Positions 26,493 to 35,798 of a stretch of DNA of 64,000 bases are shown here, one piece after another. The notes under the pieces were generated by a model. That model saw only the letters and a list, made by a program, of their open reading frames with translations. It did not search any database and was not told the origin of the DNA. This DNA comes from Vasconcelosia minhoensis LEGE 07310 (GTDB taxonomy: Bacteria; Cyanobacteriota; Cyanobacteriia; Phormidesmidales; Phormidesmidaceae), in NCBI RefSeq assembly GCF_015207255.1, contig NZ_JADEXG010000003.1, forward strand, positions 62,001 through 126,000. Direction: 5' to 3'. How positions within the stretch are numbered: position 1 is the first letter of the stretch; each line of letters opens with the position of its first letter. A program made the translations under genes and the position numbers.

Positions 26493-27752
26493 TCAGGCGG
26501 GGCCAAGCACTGCGATCGCGGCTTCTAGCGCGATCTCGACATGAGTCCAATGGGTTCCGCCCTGGCAGTAGGCGATGTAGGGCTCTCGCAGTGGACCGTC
26601 GGCTGACAGCTCTGAGGTACTGCCATCGATGAAGGTTCCCCCCGCCATCACTAAGGCGTCATCGTATCCGGGCATCCCGGCAGGAACCGGCTCGACATAG
26701 GACTCGACCGGAGAATGCTGCTGGACCGCTCGGCAAAACGCAATCAGCTTCTCGGCTGAGCCCAGCTGGATGGCTTGAATCACGTCTCGCCGGGGGGCGT
26801 TGGCGGGTGGATTGACCGGATAGCCTAGCCGCTCAAAGGCCGCTGCGATCAGGTAGTTACCCTTCAGGGCTTCTCCCACCATCTGCGGCGCTAGAAACAG
26901 CCCTTGCATCATCAGCCGGGTTTGATCCAGGGTCGCCCCGCCGTGGCTGCCGATGCCGGGGGCGGTCAGCCGACAGGCCGCCGCTTCGACCAGGTCAGCT
27001 CGTCCGGCCACATAGCCCCCCGTTGTCACAATCGTACCGCCGGGGTTTTTAATTAGCGAGCCTGCCATCAGGTCGGCGCCAACTGCCGTCGGCTCGCTGG
27101 TTTCGACAAATTCGCCATAGCAGTTGTCAACGAAGCAGACCGTATTGGGGTTTTGCTGCTTCACTGAATGTATAATTTTGTTAATATCAGCAATGCTGAG
27201 GCTCAGCCGCCAGCTGTAACCGCAGGAGCGCTGGATCAGCACCAGCCGAGTTCGCTCAGTGACCGCTGCTGCTATCCCTGGCCAATCCAGGCCGCCGGCC
27301 TGCGTCAGCGGCAGCTCCCTGTAGGTGATGCCAAACTCCTTCAGAGAACCTTGACCCTTCCCCCTTAGCCCGATTACCTCTTCCAGGGTGTCGTAGGGCG
27401 GTCCCGCGATCGCCAGCATTTCATCGCCCGGTCGCAAGACGCCAAACAGGGCACAGGCAATGGCGTGGGTGCCGGAGACGAACTGTACTCTCACCGCTGC
27501 GGCTTCGGCCTGCATCGCTGAGGCAAAGACCCGGTCGAGGGTCTGCCGCCCCAGATCGTCGTGACCGTAGCCTGAAACGCTTGCGAAGTGGTGGGCTCCC
27601 ACCCGATGCTGGCGAAAGGCGGCTAGGACTCGTTCTAAATTCGCCTTGACCTGGAGGTCAATTTCATAAAAAATCTGAGAGGGTGTTTGCTCAGGCAGCC
27701 CTGACGGGTGTAGGCGGTCCATCCGTTCTCTATCCAAGGGTTGTTTACGCAA
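26493..27752 (-). CDS. PLP-dependent Met-gamma-lyase-like protein (aluminium resistance family)
   Basis: A 419-aa fold-type I PLP enzyme of the PF06838 family, annotated variously as methionine gamma-lyase-like or aluminium resistance protein; the true substrate is not established. SGTHAIACALFGVLRPGDE binds the cofactor phosphate, CFVDNCYGEF contains the Asp facing the pyridine ring, and GSLIKNPGGTI contains the Schiff-base Lys. The Met at residue 11 (MDRLHPSG) is an alternative start. The convergent small gene ends five bases away. Confidence 0.9.
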   Translation of the reverse strand: MRKQPLDRERMDRLHPSGLPEQTPSQIFYEIDLQVKANLERVLAAFRQHRVGAHHFASVSGYGHDDLGRQTLDRVFASAMQAEAAAVRVQFVSGTHAIACALFGVLRPGDEMLAIAGPPYDTLEEVIGLRGKGQGSLKEFGITYRELPLTQAGGLDWPGIAAAVTERTRLVLIQRSCGYSWRLSLSIADINKIIHSVKQQNPNTVCFVDNCYGEFVETSEPTAVGADLMAGSLIKNPGGTIVTTGGYVAGRADLVEAAACRLTAPGIGSHGGATLDQTRLMMQGLFLAPQMVGEALKGNYLIAAAFERLGYPVNPPANAPRRDVIQAIQLGSAEKLIAFCRAVQQHSPVESYVEPVPAGMPGYDDALVMAGGTFIDGSTSELSADGPLREPYIAYCQGGTHWTHVEIALEAAIAVLGPA

Positions 27753-27831
27753 GGCGCCTCTGTGATTCAGCTTGGATAATGCAAACTACCCCCCAAAGTT
27801 TACTACGCCGAGAATTATTCGAGATTAATAC

Positions 27832-28647
27832 ATGACTCTTGCAAAACCCCTTGAACGTTCCTATGACTGGCCCGTCATTATTTTCATGGCCATTGTCCAC
27901 GTGGGTGCCCTGCTGGCCCTACTGCCCAGCAATTTTAGCTGGGGTGCCGTTGGCGTTGCTGCGCTGCTCTATTGGGTGTCTGGCTGCTTAGGAATCACCC
28001 TGGGCTGGCATCGGCTGATTGCCCATCGCAGCTTTCAAACGCCTAAATGGCTAGAGTATTTCTTTCTATTTTGCGGTAGCTTGGCCTGCCAGAGTGGACC
28101 CATTGAATGGATTGGGCTGCATCGTCATCACCATGCTTACTCCGATCAGGAAGCCGATCACCACAATTCCGAACGAGGCTTTTGGTGGAGCCATATGGGC
28201 TGGATGTTTTACAAGGTTCCGGCCAAGTCTGAGATTCCTAAATTCACTCAGGATATCGGCAGTGACCCAGTCTATCGGTTCTTTGATCAGTATTTTCTAG
28301 CGGTGCAGTTTGCGCTTGCGGCTGTGCTCTATGCCCTGGGCGGCTGGCCGTTTGTGATTTGGGGGATTTTTGTGCGTCTGGTTGTGGTGTATCACATCAC
28401 CTGGTTTGTCAACAGTGCGACGCATAAGTTTGGCTATCGCACCTTTGACTCGGACGATAAGTCTATGAACTGCTGGTGGGTGGCGCTGCTGGCCTTTGGC
28501 GAGGGCTGGCACAATAACCACCATGCCTTTCAGTATTCTGCCCGGCACGGCCTGCGCTGGTGGGAGGTTGATTTGACCTGGATGATTATTCGGACGCTGC
28601 AAACCTTTGGTCTGGCGAACAAGGTCAAGCTAGCCAAGACGCCCTAG
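27832..28647 (+). CDS. desC: Acyl-lipid Delta9 fatty acid desaturase
   Basis: Introduces the first double bond (Delta9) into acyl groups of membrane lipids, acting in thylakoid and plasma membranes. The 271 aa hold the three His boxes HRLIAH (60-65), HRHHH (97-101) and HNNHH (227-231), plus flanking membrane helices. GWHRLIAHRSF and GEGWHNNHHAFQYSARHGL match cyanobacterial DesC closely. It is the closer match to DesC of the two desaturases in this window. It converges on proA. Confidence 0.93.
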   Translation: MTLAKPLERSYDWPVIIFMAIVHVGALLALLPSNFSWGAVGVAALLYWVSGCLGITLGWHRLIAHRSFQTPKWLEYFFLFCGSLACQSGPIEWIGLHRHHHAYSDQEADHHNSERGFWWSHMGWMFYKVPAKSEIPKFTQDIGSDPVYRFFDQYFLAVQFALAAVLYALGGWPFVIWGIFVRLVVVYHITWFVNSATHKFGYRTFDSDDKSMNCWWVALLAFGEGWHNNHHAFQYSARHGLRWWEVDLTWMIIRTLQTFGLANKVKLAKTP

Positions 28648-28663
28648 CGGCACGGGTTGCCCA

Positions 28664-29908
28664 TCAGCCGCCGTAAATTAGTCGCTGATGGGCAACTAGC
28701 GCCTCTAGGCCAATCAGTCCACCGCTGCGACCAACCACGTTGGTCATCCCCAGCCCGACGTCGTTGGCCCGTTCAGCATTGCGAAAAAAGCGGGGTGAAG
28801 CATTGACATAAGCCGAAGCGCTGCCAACTTTGCGGCTAAATTTTCTCGACTCGTCATAGTCTGTGGTGGCCAGGCAGTCGGCATGGCCGCTGCTATGGCG
28901 ATTCATCCAGTCGATTGCCTGGTCTAGGTCATCAGCCCAGCGAAAGGCGACGGTGCGACTGAGGTAGGAGAGCGACCAGTCTTCCGGGTCGGCAAGGTGA
29001 ATTGTGTGGCGCCCCTCAGCTATCTCGGCCTCAGCTCTAATCTCAAAGCCATCGGCCAGCAGCCGGTCCCACAGCCGTGGCAACCCTGCAGTGCGATGGG
29101 CAGGATGCACCAGGACTTTTTCAATGCCGTTAATCGCATCGGGGTTGCCCAAGTGGCTCTCGAAAATCATCTGGTAGACCTGGTCGAGTTTGCCTGAGGC
29201 TGACCAATAGAGATAGCAGTTGCCCATTCTAGAGGGCAGCACCGGTACTGTGGCCTGGCGCATGACCTGCTCAACCAGGCTGGGCCGACCGTAGGGAATC
29301 ACCAGATCGATTTCGGGGCGTTGGACGATGACAAATCGCGAACTTCCCCCCTGAGCGGCAGGAACAGCATAGAGACAGTTGCTGGGGAGCTCGGCCGCCG
29401 CGATCGCGTCCTGCATAATGTCTAGAATCACCTGATTGGTCTGGCTCGCTTCGTTTCCGCCGCGCAGCACTAGGCCGTTGCCGGTTCTCAGGCAGAGCCC
29501 AGCCGCGATCGCTGCCAGGTCTGGAAAAGCCTCATAGACCAGGGCAACAACGCCTAGCGGTCGCAGCTGGCTAACCGTACTGACCGGCCGAGAAGTGGGT
29601 GAAACCGGCTCTACATCACCCAGCGCTGACAGGCGGTGCAAAATCTGGGCGGCGGTTTGCAGCCGCTCAGGCGTTAGCTTGAGCCAATCCACGACCAGGT
29701 CGGGGATAGCCATTTCTCGACTGACTTCCAGATCGAGCGTATTCGCTTCTAAGATGGCATCCTGATGTTCCTGTATTGCTTGACCCAGGTTGGCTAACGC
29801 CGCCGAGCGTGCCGCCGCTGACTGAGCGATTTGAGCTGCCGCCCGCCGCACCCGCCCCAGTGCCGCTGCTATCTCTACCGTTGAGCCAGTCGAGCCAGTT
29901 GTTACCAT
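28664..29908 (-). CDS. proA: Gamma-glutamyl phosphate reductase
   Basis: Second step of proline synthesis: reduces glutamyl-5-phosphate to the semialdehyde with NADPH. The 414 aa follow the ALDH fold. RPLGVVALVYEAFPDLAA, GLVLRGGNEA, YGRPSLVEQV and the final GPxGL-type segment GRSGGLIGLEAL are recognised. The usual catalytic Cys region, MGNCYLYW, is present. It lies four bases downstream of a zinc-ribbon membrane protein on the same strand; proB is not in the window. Confidence 0.95.
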   Translation of the reverse strand: MVTTGSTGSTVEIAAALGRVRRAAAQIAQSAAARSAALANLGQAIQEHQDAILEANTLDLEVSREMAIPDLVVDWLKLTPERLQTAAQILHRLSALGDVEPVSPTSRPVSTVSQLRPLGVVALVYEAFPDLAAIAAGLCLRTGNGLVLRGGNEASQTNQVILDIMQDAIAAAELPSNCLYAVPAAQGGSSRFVIVQRPEIDLVIPYGRPSLVEQVMRQATVPVLPSRMGNCYLYWSASGKLDQVYQMIFESHLGNPDAINGIEKVLVHPAHRTAGLPRLWDRLLADGFEIRAEAEIAEGRHTIHLADPEDWSLSYLSRTVAFRWADDLDQAIDWMNRHSSGHADCLATTDYDESRKFSRKVGSASAYVNASPRFFRNAERANDVGLGMTNVVGRSGGLIGLEALVAHQRLIYGG

Positions 29909-29912
29909 CGTG

Positions 29913-30338
29913 CTATCGCCGAGATGCCGACCAGAGCAAAATCACCACTCCCATCAAGAATAGGAAGGCAACGAGCAATCGAAAGGTGGCACTGGCGTTG
30001 ACCGGCGATTTAGCCGTCGCCAGCAGAATCAGACAGAACGCCAGCAGCAGCACCGTGACGATAAGCACCAGCATGTAGCTCCGGCGAACGTCGCGGTCAA
30101 GCAGCCACTGATGGCCATTCCAACGCCAGGCGCGCTTGTAGGAATAGTGACTCGCGAGCTGCTCGATCACATAGTTCTGATCGCGAACGACAAAGATCTG
30201 CTGACAGCGATCGCAGCCAAACGCCTCCGTCAGCGCGATCGGCACAATTCGGCCCCGACGCCGGCAGGGGCAGGGATAGGCTTCGTTGAGATCGAGCTTC
30301 TGACTTTTTCTAGGACGCACTAGGTAAGGCCAAAGCAA
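29913..30338 (-). CDS. Membrane protein with N-terminal zinc-ribbon-like motif, unknown function
   Basis: A 141-aa protein not recognised as a named family. Its N-terminal half has CPC (about 23-25) and CDRC (about 42-45), spaced like a four-Cys zinc ribbon. Two hydrophobic helices occupy about 88-108 and 120-136. Four bases separate it from proA downstream, so the two are probably co-transcribed. Confidence 0.75.
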   Translation of the reverse strand: MLWPYLVRPRKSQKLDLNEAYPCPCRRRGRIVPIALTEAFGCDRCQQIFVVRDQNYVIEQLASHYSYKRAWRWNGHQWLLDRDVRRSYMLVLIVTVLLLAFCLILLATAKSPVNASATFRLLVAFLFLMGVVILLWSASRR

Positions 30339-30588
30339 CAGTTCGACGGGCTCAGTCCAGGCGGGTTAATTCCGCTAGACTCACCTTAGCCAAAACTCAT
30401 CTGCGAAAACAACTACCTTGGGCTACCATTTTCATTTTTTCGGAAAAATGCTGCCCACAAGCTTTTTCTGCCCGGCTGCGCTTTCCTGCTTGAAAAGGAC
30501 CGGGAGCTCTACTCAGCACCCAGCCAAAAGCATGGGCTCCAAAAACATAGCCCAAAAAACATAGACAACTCAGCTTATGAAGCTTTGA

Positions 30589-30660
30589 AGCGGGTAACGC
30601 GATTCGAACGCGCGACATTCACCTTGGCAAGGTGACGCTCTACCACTGAGCTATACCCGC
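30589..30660 (-). tRNA. tRNA-Gly (GCC anticodon)
   Basis: A complete cloverleaf on the minus strand: acceptor GCGGGTA pairs with TACCCGC, the D arm is GCTC AGTGGTA GAGC, and the anticodon arm CACCTTGCCAAGGTG gives GCC. The T arm is GCGCG TTCGAAT CGCGT, with one mismatch. The discriminator is T (U73), as usual for bacterial glycine tRNA. The following bases are TT, so CCA is not encoded and must be added enzymatically. Confidence 0.97.
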
Positions 30661-30744
30661 AGAATACTAATTTAGACTTTTCCTAGGATGACAAAAGACG
30701 GGACGTTTGTCAATCTTCCCTGCTTGAACTCTTGAACTCTTTGA

Positions 30745-31326
30745 CTATTCCGGTCTGACTGGCTCTGTGCGAGCCGCTGCCGGCCTAGAAGCGGGTAGAG
30801 ACTGCCGCACTCCCGACTCAGGCAGGCCGTTCCGGTCGGCGGCATAGTTGCCCCTAATTTGAGCCATCAGGCTGGCCATTTCGAGCGCGCTCATGGCATA
30901 GCTCCAGCCCAGGTTGCTCTTAATCCCGGCTCGTTCCAGCGCCTGCTGCATCGAGTCAGTGGTCAACACCCCAAAGATCACCGGCACACCCGTCTGCATC
31001 CCCACTGCGGCGATGCCCTTGGAAACCTCCGCCGCGACGTAATCAAAATGGGGAGTCTGGCCCCGAATCACGGCTCCCAGGCAAATAATCGCGTCATAGT
31101 GACCGGTTAGCGCCATCTGCCGAGCCACCATAGGAAGCTCAAAGCTGCCTGGAGCCCAGGCATAGTCAACCTGAGTCCCTTGGGGATCGACGTCAATGCC
31201 ATGTCGCTTGAGGCAGTCTTGGGCTCCTTCCAAGAGCCGATTCGTCACGAGATCGTTAAATCGACCGATCACGAAGGCAAAGGTCAGCCCCTCTGTCTGC
31301 GTGAACGAACCTTCAAACACTGCCAT
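30745..31326 (-). CDS. ribH: 6,7-dimethyl-8-ribityllumazine synthase
   Basis: Penultimate step of riboflavin synthesis, forming an icosahedral or pentameric capsid-like complex. [18 protein letters not shown], the substrate-binding [27 protein letters not shown] and [17 protein letters not shown] are the four conserved blocks; the catalytic His is in TPHFDY. The C-terminal 35 residues are an Ala/Arg/Pro-rich extension beyond the usual end. It lies 35 bases downstream of psbZ on the same strand. Confidence 0.97.
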   Translation of the reverse strand: MAVFEGSFTQTEGLTFAFVIGRFNDLVTNRLLEGAQDCLKRHGIDVDPQGTQVDYAWAPGSFELPMVARQMALTGHYDAIICLGAVIRGQTPHFDYVAAEVSKGIAAVGMQTGVPVIFGVLTTDSMQQALERAGIKSNLGWSYAMSALEMASLMAQIRGNYAADRNGLPESGVRQSLPASRPAAARTEPVRPE

Positions 31327-31361
31327 AACGCTTTGCCAAATTGAGTTCAGGGAACTGAAGC

Positions 31362-31550
31362 TTAGACCACAAAGTAGTTTAAGCCGCCCACAACCGCAAC
31401 TAGGACAAACCAGACAACCGAACCGAGCAATATCAGCCGCTTTGACTGGGCCCAGTTACTGGGCGAGGCATAGGCAACCGGAACGCCAATCACCATCAGA
31501 AAAGACCAGAGGACCAGCACAAACAAAGCCAGCTGAAACAGGATGGACAT
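31362..31550 (-). CDS. psbZ: Photosystem II subunit PsbZ (Ycf9)
   Basis: A 62-aa thylakoid protein with two transmembrane helices that stabilises the photosystem II core and its interaction with antenna. The sequence opens [20 protein letters not shown], continues with the conserved [12 protein letters not shown] loop, and ends with a second helix and NYFVV. Its length is exactly typical. ribH follows on the same strand, an arrangement that could give a bicistronic transcript. Confidence 0.98.
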   Translation of the reverse strand: MSILFQLALFVLVLWSFLMVIGVPVAYASPSNWAQSKRLILLGSVVWFVLVAVVGGLNYFVV

Positions 31551-31712
31551 GGGTTTTAACTCTCAAGACAGCAGGGGAGCAGGTCGCAGGAAGCAAGGCC
31601 TGAATGGGAAATTCATCGCTGCTGCGCCTAATTAATACGCTATCAAAAATTCGGCGCCTTTAATGAAGGACTTTTGGTGAAGGACTAGGCTCAAATCATC
31701 TACGCTACAGAC

Positions 31713-34511
31713 ATGGACTTAGTGCTGTGTCATACAACAGCGGATTTTGACACGCTGGGAGCGGCGGTCGGGGTAGCGCGCCTGCGGCCAGGCAGTCGGA
31801 TCGTCCTGACCGGTGGCTGTCATCCAGCGGTGAAGGAATTTCTGGCCCTGCGGCGGGATCAGTATCCGCTAATTGAGCGGCGAGCCGTTCGTCCAGAGCA
31901 GATTCGCTCGATCACCTTAGTTGATGCCCAGCGGCGCGATCGCGTTGGCCCTGCCGCCACCTGGCTCGACTACGCAATCGCCCAGGGGCTGCCGATTATC
32001 ATCTATGACCACCACAGCGCTACCGATGTCAATACTGCCGATACCGATATTCCTGGAGCCGAGTGGCATCTAGCGCCAGTAGGGGCAACGGTGACGGTGG
32101 TGGTAGAGGCGCTACAGCAGCAGCAGCAGCAGCTCACGCCGCCGGAAGCGACGGTGATGGCTCTGGGCATCCATGTCGATACCGGCTCTCTCACCTTTGA
32201 ACAGGCGACGGCGCGAGATGCGACAGCCCTCGCTTGGCTGATGACGCAGGGCGCGAGTCAGGCTGCGATCGCGGCGGCTAAGGAGCCAGGGCTTTCAAGC
32301 CGGCTTCAAACCCTCTTAGGAGAAGCGCTAGATCAAATCGAGACCGAAACGTTTCAGGGCTATCGGCTAGGATGGGTCAAATTAAAAACCACTGCCTTCG
32401 TGCCCGGGCTGTCGAGCCTGGCAGAGCGACTGATGTCGCTGCTGCCGATCGATGCGCTGCTGCTGGGAGCGACCTATTCGACCGGAAGGGGAGAGCCTAA
32501 GTACACGCTGATTGGGCGCTCGCGACAGCCACCTGGGCTGGGCCAGGGCATCGACTGGAGCCAGCTGTTAGAACCGCTCGGTGGTGGCGGCCATCCCCAG
32601 GCGGCGGCGGCGAGTGGAGAGGGTGCACTAGACCAGGCTCTGTTGGAACAGCTGTTAGCGCAGCTGAGAGCCCAGATTCCACCGCTACCTCAAGCGCGAT
32701 CGCTGATGTCAGCGCCGGTTCGGACCATTCCGCCGGAAACCGAAATCGCCGTAGCACAGCGCCTGCTGCTGCGCTACGGCCACGCCGGGCTCTGCGTGGT
32801 TGATGCCGGTCGGCTGGTGGGAATTGTCTCTCGCCGGGATATTGAGCTGGCGCTGCACCACGGGTTGGGCCATGCCCCGGTTAAAGGCTACATGGCAACC
32901 GCGCTGAAGACGGTGGAACCTGATACGCCGCTGAGCACCTTGCAAGACCTGATGGTGACCCATGACATTGGCCGCCTGCCCGTGCTGGAGGCCGATCAGC
33001 TGGTCGGAATTGTCACCCGCACTGACCTGCTCCGGCAGGTTCATCAGACCCGCAGCCCTGACCCAGATCCGTCCCGGCCCGCCGCCGCAACTCCCCCCCC
33101 AGCGGCTCTCTACTCAAGGCTGATGGCTGGGCTGCCGCCAACCGTGCAGACTATTCTGGAACAAATTGCGGCAGCGGCCCAGCAGCATCAGTGGCAGCTC
33201 TACGTCGTCGGTGGAGCCGTCCGCGATCTGCTGCTGGCGGCTTCTGAGCAGCCAATTGCAATCCAGGATCTCGATTTGGTGGTCGATGGCGGTGCCGACC
33301 AAGGGGCGGGGGTCGAGCTGGCCCAATCGCTTGGACAGCGCTATCCCCAGGTGGAGCTGCAAATTCATGGCCAGTTTCAGACAGCGGCGCTAATCTGGCA
33401 TGCTGGCGATCGCGCTGAGTCGGTCGCCGGTGCAGCCGAGCGGGTAATGATCGACATCGCCACTGCCCGGACAGAATTCTACCCCTACCCCGCGGCGAAT
33501 CCTGAAGTGGAGTCGAGCTCGATTCGGCAGGACCTCTATCGGCGCGACTTTTCAATCAACGCGATGGCGATTCGGCTAACGTCGCCACAGCCGGGGGAGC
33601 TGCTGGATTTTTTTGGCGGCTGGGCTGACTTAGAATTTCGGCAAATTCGGGTGCTCCATGCCAATAGCCTGATTGAAGATCCAACGCGGATCTTTCGCGC
33701 GGTTCGATTTGCCGTTCGGCTAGGATTTGAGATCGAGGCCCAGACTGAGCAGTATATTCGTCACGCGGTCGAGAGCGGTATCTACCCCCGGTTGCAGACT
33801 CAGCCGGGGCGGGCTCCAGCGCTGCAAACCCGACTGAAGGCAGAGCTGCAACGGATTTTTTCGGCTGACTCTTGGCCGGTGGCGTTGGCCCGGCTCGACC
33901 AGCTTGGGGCGCTCCGCTGCATCCACAGTAGCCTCGATCTCCAGCCGTCACTGTGGCGTCAGCTGGGCCGGATGGATCGCTGGCAGGCGAGATTTGCCGC
34001 TGACTGGGACTCGACGCTGCCCCGCTGGCTGCGGCTGCTGGAGGTGCTACTGGCCGATTTGGCCCCTGAGCTGCGCGATTGCGTCGCGGCTACCCTGACG
34101 CTGCCGGATCGCAGTCAGGCCCGGCTGGCCCAGCTAGCGACAGCCGAGGCAGCCATGGTCCAGCCGCTGCCCGGGTCGGATTGGTCCAGTCTGAAGCCCA
34201 GTCAGATTTATCAGCGGCTCAGCCATTACGAACCCGACCTGCTGCTGCTGGTCGGCGTCCGCTATCCCCGCTCGGTAGGACCGGTGATCTGGCGCTACCT
34301 GGTGCAGCTGAGGCCGGTCAAGCCACCGTTGAATGGCGCCGACCTGAAGCAGATGGGCTATCGCCCCGGCCCCATTTTTCGCGAGATTTTAACCGCCCTG
34401 ACGGCCGCTCAGCTAGACGGCGCGATCGCGTCGCCCGCTGCCGCTCAAGCCTATGTGCGGGAGCGTTTTCAGCGCGATAAGCGAAGCCATGCCGAAGGCT
34501 ATCGCGACTGA
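31713..34511 (+). CDS. tRNA nucleotidyltransferase (CCA- or A-adding) with DHH and CBS domains
   Basis: A 932-aa fusion. The N-terminal DHH phosphoesterase part has a DFDTLGAAVG motif at 11-20, VDAQRRDR (70-77) and DHH at 99-101, then the DHHA1-type GGGGHPQAAAA near 290. Two CBS domains lie at about 330-440 (MSAPVRTIP... and YMATALKTV...). The polymerase head follows with GGAVRDLLL near 505, DLDLVVDG and RDFSINAMAIR, and an RNA-binding tail to the end. It completes 3' CCA ends; the tRNA-Gly gene about 1 kb away lacks an encoded CCA. A run of six Gln sits near 135. Whether it adds CCA or only A cannot be told. Confidence 0.93.
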   Translation: MDLVLCHTTADFDTLGAAVGVARLRPGSRIVLTGGCHPAVKEFLALRRDQYPLIERRAVRPEQIRSITLVDAQRRDRVGPAATWLDYAIAQGLPIIIYDHHSATDVNTADTDIPGAEWHLAPVGATVTVVVEALQQQQQQLTPPEATVMALGIHVDTGSLTFEQATARDATALAWLMTQGASQAAIAAAKEPGLSSRLQTLLGEALDQIETETFQGYRLGWVKLKTTAFVPGLSSLAERLMSLLPIDALLLGATYSTGRGEPKYTLIGRSRQPPGLGQGIDWSQLLEPLGGGGHPQAAAASGEGALDQALLEQLLAQLRAQIPPLPQARSLMSAPVRTIPPETEIAVAQRLLLRYGHAGLCVVDAGRLVGIVSRRDIELALHHGLGHAPVKGYMATALKTVEPDTPLSTLQDLMVTHDIGRLPVLEADQLVGIVTRTDLLRQVHQTRSPDPDPSRPAAATPPPAALYSRLMAGLPPTVQTILEQIAAAAQQHQWQLYVVGGAVRDLLLAASEQPIAIQDLDLVVDGGADQGAGVELAQSLGQRYPQVELQIHGQFQTAALIWHAGDRAESVAGAAERVMIDIATARTEFYPYPAANPEVESSSIRQDLYRRDFSINAMAIRLTSPQPGELLDFFGGWADLEFRQIRVLHANSLIEDPTRIFRAVRFAVRLGFEIEAQTEQYIRHAVESGIYPRLQTQPGRAPALQTRLKAELQRIFSADSWPVALARLDQLGALRCIHSSLDLQPSLWRQLGRMDRWQARFAADWDSTLPRWLRLLEVLLADLAPELRDCVAATLTLPDRSQARLAQLATAEAAMVQPLPGSDWSSLKPSQIYQRLSHYEPDLLLLVGVRYPRSVGPVIWRYLVQLRPVKPPLNGADLKQMGYRPGPIFREILTALTAAQLDGAIASPAAAQAYVRERFQRDKRSHAEGYRD

Positions 34512-34595
34512 CGTATTGCTGAACAGGCTGTGCTACAGCTCAAAAAACGCTTAAATTTAGAATGTATTAAATTTAGTTCGCAGCAATCGCTGACT

Positions 34596-35210
34596 ATGGC
34601 TTCTCCTACTGCTCCAAAGCCGCCGCCGTCTCCGGTTCAGCTCCAGGCCCAATCTCAGGCCCAGTCGGTCACCCCTTTGCATCTTGGGTTTGCTCTGGTG
34701 GGGACAGCCGCGATCGCGGCTCTGATCGGAATGGGTTTTGGCAGTGCCGTTCGCTTTAGTCTGGTCGATACGCCCAGCGCCCAGTTTCTAAATCCGCAGC
34801 AGACCTTTCCGCCCCTGCCGAACTGGCCTGCTAAAGCCGGCGTTGCTCCCTTCGATACGCCTTATTTCCCTGGCGCAGACCGTGGCCCGGTCTATGCTGA
34901 CGAAGATTTCTACAGCGAACCACCGGAACGAGAGACCTTTGTGGATGAGGTTGAACCCTTCTCGGCCGATGCCTATCCCACCGCCGATGACCCCAGCGAG
35001 GCTGAGTTGGGATACTCAGAGTATCCCGAATACCCAGACGTTTTTGAGGAGAACAGCTCGGGGGAGCCAGCCTCACCCGACTATAGCTCAGAAGACTTTT
35101 TTCCAGCGGCCCCTGATCCTGACAAAGGACATCAGGCAAAGCCATCCAACCTTGGGCTTAAAGGGGTTTACCGGTCTGCAGCGGGCGAACGCAAGCTGGG
35201 TCAGCTGTAG
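34596..35210 (+). CDS. Single-pass membrane protein with acidic tail, unknown function
   Basis: Read from the ATG at 34596, this is a 204-aa protein: a Pro/Gln-rich start, one transmembrane helix (LGFALVGTAAIAALIGMGFG) at about 30-50, then a strongly acidic, Pro/Tyr/Ser-rich region. An upstream GTG at 34530 keeps the frame open but adds a segment without protein-like features, so the ATG is preferred. I do not recognise a family. It follows the tRNA nucleotidyltransferase by 84 bases. Confidence 0.7.
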   Translation: MASPTAPKPPPSPVQLQAQSQAQSVTPLHLGFALVGTAAIAALIGMGFGSAVRFSLVDTPSAQFLNPQQTFPPLPNWPAKAGVAPFDTPYFPGADRGPVYADEDFYSEPPERETFVDEVEPFSADAYPTADDPSEAELGYSEYPEYPDVFEENSSGEPASPDYSSEDFFPAAPDPDKGHQAKPSNLGLKGVYRSAAGERKLGQL

Positions 35211-35315
35211 CAGCCTACCTAACCTACTTCATTCTTTGAGAGAATTTTTAGCGTTTTTATCAAAACCCTTGGATAGATGTGGGGAGCTCACCGCGGGAAC
35301 CGCTAAAAGGGCAGC

Positions 35316-35321
35316 TATAAT
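35316..35321 (+). promoter_or_regulatory. Likely -10 box before the thylakoid-associated protein gene
   Basis: A perfect TATAAT lies 31 bases before the ATG at 35353. No good -35 hexamer is seen at the standard distance, so this might be a type of promoter that depends on an activator. Confidence 0.4.
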
Positions 35322-35352
35322 TGCTGTTAGATGACGCGCGTTAAGTTTCCCT

Positions 35353-35697
35353 ATGAGTAATTCAGTGCTGCACGCTTTTTTTATCGGCCGTGCTTTGGCG
35401 ACGGCTGTGGGTGAGCAAGTTGAGCACCTGGTCAGCGATGGGCTCAGTCTGGTGGGTAAGTTTGACGCCGAGCAGCGAGAAAATTTACGTCAGTTTACCG
35501 AAGAGGTGATGGCGAGAGCCGAACGGGAAGAGGCAATCGCGATCGCGAATCAGCCCGCTGCCGCAGGCGACAGGCCGACGGCCTCCGGTAAGATGGCCAT
35601 GGCCCCAACCGAAGATCTACAGGCGACAATCGATAATCTCAGAGCCGAAATTGCTCAGGTCCGAGCGACTTTACAGCAGTATCGCAGTCCGTCTTGA
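35353..35697 (+). CDS. Thylakoid-associated protein, DUF6825 family
   Basis: A 114-aa protein whose start, MSNSVLHAFFIGRALATAVG, and helix KFDAEQRENLRQFTEEVMAR match a small family conserved in cyanobacteria, described in Synechocystis as thylakoid-associated (Slr0729-like). The C-terminal 30 residues form a coiled coil (LQATIDNLRAEIAQVRATLQ). There is no catalytic motif. The assignment rests on recall of the N-terminal pattern and is moderately sure. Confidence 0.7.
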   Translation: MSNSVLHAFFIGRALATAVGEQVEHLVSDGLSLVGKFDAEQRENLRQFTEEVMARAEREEAIAIANQPAAAGDRPTASGKMAMAPTEDLQATIDNLRAEIAQVRATLQQYRSPS

Positions 35698-35798
35698 GGG
35701 CTCTAGTCGCTTTGCCTACTCGCTGACCCAACCAACCTTCCAGGCTATTTTTCGTAGACTGCGCCCGCTTTTACCCTGCTGCTATTCCAGGAATCTGA

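Noticed and set aside
30397-30618. Minus-strand 73-aa reading frame overlapping tRNA-Gly
   Set aside because: It begins inside the tRNA (MSRVRIALPASKL is its T-arm and acceptor end translated) and shows no protein-like features afterwards.
32107-32136. CAG-rich run in the tRNA nucleotidyltransferase gene as a microsatellite of interest
   Set aside because: It encodes a short poly-Gln linker in a solvent loop of the DHH part; nothing suggests more than a neutral low-complexity run.
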